DNA from: Alphaproteobacteria bacterium
GTDB lineage: Bacteria; Pseudomonadota; Alphaproteobacteria; Micavibrionales; Micavibrionaceae
Reading direction: 5' to 3'
NCBI GenBank assembly: GCA_030426925.1
Contig: JAUHXT010000016.1
Span: 1 to 34,143 of the forward strand
DNA: 34,143 nt
This document shows, piece after piece, positions 32,972 through 34,143 of this stretch. Within the stretch, counting starts at the first letter, position 1. Each line of letters starts with the position of its first letter. Below the pieces are notes generated by a model. That model had not been told where the DNA came from and ran no database searches. It was given only the letters and a program-made list of their open reading frames with translations. Position numbers and translations under genes: made by a program.

Positions 32972-33439
32972 ATGGCTGGCAGTGTCAATAAAGTTATTTT
33001 GGTTGGAAATCTTGGAAATGACCCGGATGTGCGAACAATGCAATCGGGCGACAAGGTTGTAAACCTGTCCATTGCAACGTCAGAAAACTGGAAGGATAAA
33101 AGCTCCGGGGAACGCAGGGAAAAGACGGAATGGCACCGCGTGGTGGTTTTCAATCAGGGGCTGGTCAATGTCTGTGAAAACTACCTGAAAAAAGGTTCGA
33201 AAGTGTATATCGAAGGGCAGCTTGAAACCCGTTCATGGGAACAGGATGGCCAGAAAAAATACACGACCGAGGTGGTTTTGCGCCCCTTCCGCGGCGAATT
33301 AACCATGCTGGATTCCCGCAATCAGGGCGGCGGAAGCTTCGCCAACGGCCCGCAGGATAATTATTCATCCGGCGCTCCGGCTATGGCCGCAAATGGCCCG
33401 GCACCTGTTGACGAACTTGAAGACGAAATCCCGTTTTAG
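32972..33439 (+). CDS. ssb: Single-stranded DNA-binding protein
   Basis: Tetrameric OB-fold protein that coats single-stranded DNA in replication and repair. With ATG 32972 the protein is 155 residues and starts [21 protein letters not shown]. It shows [25 protein letters not shown], then a Gly/Asn-rich linker and the acidic C-terminal tip DELEDEIPF that contacts partner proteins. AAAGGAAG lies before the ATG; the upstream extension of the frame is non-coding. The acidic tip codons overlap a promoter candidate for the next gene. Confidence 0.96.
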   Translation: MAGSVNKVILVGNLGNDPDVRTMQSGDKVVNLSIATSENWKDKSSGERREKTEWHRVVVFNQGLVNVCENYLKKGSKVYIEGQLETRSWEQDGQKKYTTEVVLRPFRGELTMLDSRNQGGGSFANGPQDNYSSGAPAMAANGPAPVDELEDEIPF

Positions 33440-33446
33440 ATATAAT
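33417..33446 (+). promoter_or_regulatory. Promoter inside the ssb 3' end, predicting a leaderless DUF2059 mRNA
   Basis: TTGAAG-N18-TATAAT (perfect -10), with the -10 ending 5 bases before the DUF2059 ATG, so transcription should begin at or within a base of the start codon. Confidence 0.5.
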
Positions 33447-33451
33447 AGATC

Positions 33452-33940
33452 ATGCGCTTGTTTCTGACATTACTTGCTGTTTTGACGATATCGCCTGCGT
33501 ACGCACAGGACGCTGAGACGTCGGCTGACACGGTAGAGGAGGCGGCAACGACGGATGCGGCGGATGATCCAACCTATGAACGTCGGCTGGCACTGGCTAA
33601 AGAAATGCATGAAATCTGGCCGGTGCGTTTGAAAGTTGAAAGTGCGCTGGACCGTGCAGCCAGGGGTGCGCCACCGCAAAGGCGTGCAGCCTTCAAAGCG
33701 GCCATGCGCCATGCCATTAAATTCGAGGTTTTGGAAGAAGAATCCATTGACGCCATGGTGAAGATTTTCACGACCGAAGAACTGCAGGAGATGGTGGCGT
33801 TCTACGGCTCACCAACCGGGCGTTCCATCAGCGCGAAAATTGATGAATATCAATCCGAACTCTCCCCGTCTTTCACCCGCATGATGGACAAGGCCCTGAT
33901 GGACGTTAAAACCGGCTCCGCCCCCGGCAATATCCAGTAA
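33452..33940 (+). CDS. DUF2059 family exported protein
   Basis: A 162-residue protein with a signal peptide (about 1-18, ending AYAQ), an acidic low-complexity linker (DAETSADTVEEAATTDAADD) and a helical DUF2059 domain (about 40-155), including the typical FTTEELQEMVAFYGSPTGRSI stretch. The family function is unknown; it is thought to act in the periplasm. No Shine-Dalgarno sequence precedes the ATG, 12 bases after ssb; instead a strong -10 lies just upstream. Confidence 0.9.
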   Translation: MRLFLTLLAVLTISPAYAQDAETSADTVEEAATTDAADDPTYERRLALAKEMHEIWPVRLKVESALDRAARGAPPQRRAAFKAAMRHAIKFEVLEEESIDAMVKIFTTEELQEMVAFYGSPTGRSISAKIDEYQSELSPSFTRMMDKALMDVKTGSAPGNIQ

Positions 33941-34055
33941 ATATCCGTGGTGAAAAACCATTGAAACTGCATGGTTTCCGCTTGTTTTGACCTGCCGGAA
34001 TTGCTATCAAAATAGATAGATTCACGAACCCAATGAAAAGAAGTAGAGACGCCAG

Positions 34056-34143
34056 ATGAGCGATACTGATAACGCCGTGCCGGAAGGCCCAGAAGTCCCA
34101 ACAATTACGATAGAACAGGAAATGCGTCAGTCCTATCTGGACT
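34056..34143 (+). CDS. gyrA: DNA gyrase subunit A, 5' end only
   Basis: The first 29 codons of an open frame that runs off the window. MSDTDNAVPEGPEVP is a variable leader, followed by TITIEQEMRQSYLDY, the conserved start of bacterial GyrA, and the next residues are cut off. Position downstream of ssb agrees with gene order I recall in other alphaproteobacteria. The start has AAGAAGTAGAGA upstream. Function: ATP-dependent negative supercoiling with GyrB. Confidence 0.88.
   Translation, partial: MSDTDNAVPEGPEVPTITIEQEMRQSYLD

Noticed and set aside
33955-33977. Terminator after the DUF2059 gene
   Set aside because: AAACCAT/ATGGTTT forms a 7-bp A/T-rich stem, but only a short T-run follows, so termination is doubtful.

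Overview
The window reads as chromosomal DNA of an alphaproteobacterium. Evidence is the petABC operon with CTHLGC/CPCHGS Rieske boxes, TrcR (DUF1013), DUF1192, ExoD, DUF465 and DUF2059 proteins, a short alphaproteobacterial-type flagellin, and ssb close to gyrA. Several features (a modified flagellin, GMP reductase, many small orphans) would fit a Micavibrio-like or Rhodospirillales-like lineage, but that placement is inference. Gene density is very high, with many genes overlapping by 1-4 bases.

Layout: (1) 1-3000, CCA-adding enzyme, a small hypothetical, then hemF and trmL on the minus strand. (2) 3143-6024, petABC for the cytochrome bc1 complex; petB has an extra two-helix insertion. (3) 6086-10121, small membrane protein, DUF924, DUF465, trcR, DUF1192-guaC and a small basic-tailed protein. 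(4) 14156-10118, minus-strand operon of an unusual 820-residue methyltransferase fusion, an NDUFAF5-like methyltransferase and gloB. (5) 14259-19727, comF, ubiH-like, grxC, GIY-YIG, nitrilase, HerA-like ATPase and an XRE regulator, interspersed with three families of palindromic repeats. (6) 19842-24431, LpxR-like lipid A deacylase, carboxylesterase, HNH nuclease, small membrane proteins, dsbB and exoD. (7) tRNA-Leu(CAA), a His-rich secreted protein, an orphan protein, and a flagellin whose central region is a C-type lectin-like domain. (8) an A/T-rich orphan gene, uvrA carrying an in-frame palindromic repeat, a glutathione transferase, ssb, DUF2059 and the start of gyrA.

The strongest observations are: a flagellin with a lectin-like insert that keeps EPN and WND motifs; a GIY-YIG gene bracketed by inverted copies of a palindrome, with a gene-less palindrome pair of the same layout inserted in frame inside uvrA, suggesting a GIY-YIG-linked mobile palindromic element; repeats sitting at the places where what I recall as a conserved comF-grxC-nitrilase order is interrupted; and repeated use of a 4-base CTAA/TTAG overlap that ends two convergent genes at once.
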